Below are positions 4,215-6,040 of a stretch of 6,040 bases of DNA, in pieces. The first letter of the stretch is position 1. Each line of letters opens with the position of its first letter. The stretch is from UBA5186 sp040005095. Its GTDB lineage: Bacteria > Actinomycetota > Thermoleophilia > Gaiellales > Gaiellaceae. Under the pieces are notes generated by a model. That model had not been told where the DNA came from. It did not search any database and was given only the letters and a program-made list of their open reading frames with translations. The stretch covers positions 1 to 6,040 of the forward strand of contig JBDTZN010000103.1 in the NCBI GenBank assembly GCA_040005095.1, read 5' to 3'. The translations under genes were made by a program, and so were the position numbers.

Positions 4215-5642
4215 TTGGCCCTCAATGTCCGAATCTGGCCGGTCCCGGACTCGTCCGCGCGCTATACCTGGCGCGTGGAACCGTTCGTCGCGGTCGTCAC
4301 GACAGGTATCTACTGCCGCCCGGGCTGTTCGGCGCGGCCTCGTGCGGAGAATGTGCGGACGTTCCCGCTCGCCGCCGCCGCCGAGGCCGCGGGGTACCGG
4401 GCCTGCCTTCGCTGCCGCCCCTATCGGTGGCCGCAGGCCGCGACCTGGACGGCCCCGGAGCTGGTCTGCCGGGCAGTGCGCTTGGTTCTCGACGGTGCGC
4501 TCGATCGAGGGGGCGAGGAGGAGTTGGGGGCGCGGCTGGGGGTGTCTGCGAGGCACCTGCGGCGTCTGTTCGGGGCTCACTTGGGCGTGACGCCGGACGG
4601 GTTGGCCCGCTCGGCGCGGGTGCATTTCGCGCGCCGGCTGCTCGACGACACGGACCTGACGGTGACCGAGATTGCTTTCGCGGCGGGCTTCGGCAGCCTG
4701 CGCCAGTTCAACCGTGCCTGCCGGGAGGTCTTCCGCGAGTCTCCGCGCACGCTGAGAGCTCGCCGTCGCAGGGCCGACCGGCTCGTCGCCGACGGTGGCC
4801 TCCTGCTACGCCTCCCGTTCCACGGGCCGCTTGATTGGAGCTCGATGCTCTCCCATTTCGCCGCCCGCGCGATCCCCGGTGTCGAGTGCGTCACCGAGCA
4901 GACGTATCGACGGGTCGTCCTGGTCGGGGGTGACCCGGGCGTGCTGGAGCTTTGTCCGGGAGGCAGTGACCATCTGCTGCTGCGCGCGCACCTTCCGCAC
5001 TGGGAGGAACTGGTGCATGTCGTGCGGCGCGCGCGTCGGATCGCGAGCCTGGACGTCGACTTGCACGAGGCGACGCACCGGCTTGGCGTAGATCCGACGA
5101 TCGGGCCGCTGGCCAGGGCGCGGCCCGGCGTTCGCCCTCCGGGGACGTGGGACGCATTCGAGACCGGCGTCCGAGCGATCATCGGCCAGGACACGTCGCA
5201 CGTGGAAGCGAACGCGATCGCCGGACGGCTCGCCCAGCGCTTCGGCATCCCAGTGCCCGGGCTCGAGCGACTTGGTCTCGCCTTCGCGTTCCCGTCGGCA
5301 ACCACGCTCGCCGACGCCAACCTGGCCAGGCTCGGGTTGACGCGCGAGCACACGTGCGCCGTCCGGTCGTTCGCTCAGGCGGTCGCCGAGGACGCCGTTC
5401 GCCTGGATCGCAGCGCGAACCTCGACGAGCTGATCCGCTCGATCACCGCCCTCGACGGCCTCGACTCGTGGACGGCGCACTACGTCGCCCTACGGCTCGG
5501 CGAGCCCGACGCCTGTCCGGCAGCCTTCCTCACCGAGCGCTGGCGGCCGTGGCGGGCCCTCGCGACCACCCATCTCTGGGTCGCCGGCGATCGACAGCAA
5601 GCGGCGTTCGTGCAGGCCGCTGTGGCGCGCGGGGCAGCGTGA
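4215..5642 (+). CDS. alkA: Ada-AraC-AlkA fusion: alkylation-response regulator/3-methyladenine DNA glycosylase, glycosylase domain damaged
   Basis: A 475-residue fusion. Residues about 15-72 are an Ada zinc domain with all four ligands: C34 and C38 (IYCRPGCSAR), C64 and C67 (CLRC). C34 corresponds to the methyl-accepting Cys38 of E. coli Ada. Residues about 82-182 are an AraC-type double helix-turn-helix (LGVSARHLRRLF; EIAFAAGFGSLRQFNRAC). From 198 an AlkA N-terminal domain follows (RAIPGVE, HWEELV, ARPGVRPPGTWDAFE), then the HhH-GPD glycosylase fold (VRAIIGQ, 318-325). Family members excise 3-methyladenine, and the Ada part activates transcription. The HhH hairpin is unusual: LDGLDSWTAHY (413-423) where LPGIGxWTA is typical. 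After DACPAA (432-437) the sequence jumps to FLTERWRPWRA, so about 17 or more residues, including the P-x-D catalytic aspartate segment, are missing in frame. Glycosylase activity is doubtful. TTG 4215 is the only start covering the domain; the alternative GTG 4275 would trim it, and no strong Shine-Dalgarno is seen. Confidence 0.9.
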   Translation: MALNVRIWPVPDSSARYTWRVEPFVAVVTTGIYCRPGCSARPRAENVRTFPLAAAAEAAGYRACLRCRPYRWPQAATWTAPELVCRAVRLVLDGALDRGGEEELGARLGVSARHLRRLFGAHLGVTPDGLARSARVHFARRLLDDTDLTVTEIAFAAGFGSLRQFNRACREVFRESPRTLRARRRRADRLVADGGLLLRLPFHGPLDWSSMLSHFAARAIPGVECVTEQTYRRVVLVGGDPGVLELCPGGSDHLLLRAHLPHWEELVHVVRRARRIASLDVDLHEATHRLGVDPTIGPLARARPGVRPPGTWDAFETGVRAIIGQDTSHVEANAIAGRLAQRFGIPVPGLERLGLAFAFPSATTLADANLARLGLTREHTCAVRSFAQAVAEDAVRLDRSANLDELIRSITALDGLDSWTAHYVALRLGEPDACPAAFLTERWRPWRALATTHLWVAGDRQQAAFVQAAVARGAA

Positions 5643-6022
5643 GCCGGCCCGAGACGGGCACCGGTGTGCTTGACCTGCGCACCTACAGGCTCATTCCGGG
5701 CGGCGGCGCCAAGTTCGGTCGCATCTTCCGTGAACGCGCACTCCCGATGCTCCGGCGCTCCGGCATCGAGGTCGTCGGATACGGCCCCTCCCTCGAGGAC
5801 GGCGACCTGTATTACCTGATGCGCGCGTTCCCGTCAGCGACGGTGCGAGAACGGCAGCTGGATGCGTTCTACGGAAGCGACGAATGGCAGGACAACCACC
5901 GCGACGCTGTCCTGGCGCTGATCGAGAGCCACCACACCGTGGTCATCGAGCTCGCAAAGACGACTGCCCCGCCACGGAACTCGCCGACGCAGGCATGGCG
6001 TGCGCTCACGGCAGGTGGGTAG
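5639..6022 (+). CDS. NIPSNAP family protein
   Basis: A 127-residue protein of the NIPSNAP family (ferredoxin-like alpha/beta barrel, dimeric in known relatives). Motifs in order: LDLRTYRLIPGGGAKFGRIF (11-30), the LPMLRRSGIEVVGYGP turn (35-50), DLYYLMRAF (56-64), RERQLDAFYGSDEW (70-83) and the closing strand HTVVIEL (99-105). Length is typical for the single-domain bacterial form; the biochemical role is not established. The start is GTG 5639, which overlaps the TGA of the Ada-AlkA gene as GTGA, so the two are probably translationally coupled and in one operon. A second in-frame GTG at 5666 would still keep the whole domain. The tail after residue 106 is Pro/Thr-rich and looks disordered. The same frame is open leftward to 5147, but that part is only a shadow of the glycosylase gene. 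Confidence 0.88.
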   Translation: MSRPETGTGVLDLRTYRLIPGGGAKFGRIFRERALPMLRRSGIEVVGYGPSLEDGDLYYLMRAFPSATVRERQLDAFYGSDEWQDNHRDAVLALIESHHTVVIELAKTTAPPRNSPTQAWRALTAGG

Positions 6023-6040
6023 TCGCTTCGGCCGCCGCGC

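Noticed and set aside
4034..4834. Long plus-strand frame overlapping the start of the Ada-AlkA gene
   Set aside because: Gly/Arg/Pro-rich shadow of the Ada and AraC domains, which are unmistakable in the other frame.
4577..5480. Two long minus-strand frames opposite the Ada-AlkA gene
   Set aside because: Ser/Arg/Thr-rich antisense translations with no motifs, caused by strong third-position GC of the real gene.

Overview
The window is high-GC bacterial DNA. It most resembles a soil actinobacterium, probably of the Thermoleophilia (Solirubrobacterales or Gaiellales type). That guess rests on recognised families only: an SPW-motif membrane protein, an actinobacterial Ada-AlkA fusion, a NIPSNAP protein, and an Ig-like repeat of the ENEAGSTF/AFTTCTSPKTY type common in large secreted proteins of that class. 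No rRNA, tRNA, CRISPR array or insertion sequence was recognised.

Layout. (1) Positions 1-499, minus strand: an open frame whose C-terminal half looks like a BadF/BadG-type (N-acetylglucosamine kinase-like) ATPase running off the left edge, joined in frame to a DUF11-like secreted repeat that carries two compensating frameshifts. (2) 657-2056, plus strand: two intact genes, a cysteine-synthase-like PLP enzyme and a four-helix SPW-repeat membrane protein, separated by a 16-bp dyad. (3) About 2090-4180: a gene-remnant zone. It holds the N-terminus of a secreted protein (possibly leaderless), a possible acetyltransferase C-terminus (minus), the last Ig-like domain of a secreted protein (minus), the last ~34 residues of a short-chain dehydrogenase (plus) directly abutting it, the C-terminus of a YCII-domain protein (plus), a nearly complete cupin gene broken by two frameshifts (minus), and the first 16 residues of a VOC/glyoxalase-family protein (plus). 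(4) 4215-6022, plus strand: an Ada-AraC-AlkA fusion gene whose glycosylase domain appears to have lost the segment with the catalytic aspartate, overlapped by a NIPSNAP-family gene with a GTGA start/stop overlap.

How the genes fit together. The Ada-AlkA/NIPSNAP pair is the only convincing operon; its family role is the response to alkylated DNA. The cysteine synthase and SPW genes are co-directional but have no obvious functional link. No coherent new system was found. The most notable features are the dense mosaic of truncated and frameshifted genes and the damaged glycosylase. Sequencing or assembly error (indels, chimeric joins) is a serious alternative for the frameshifts and the fusion, and the sequence alone cannot exclude it.
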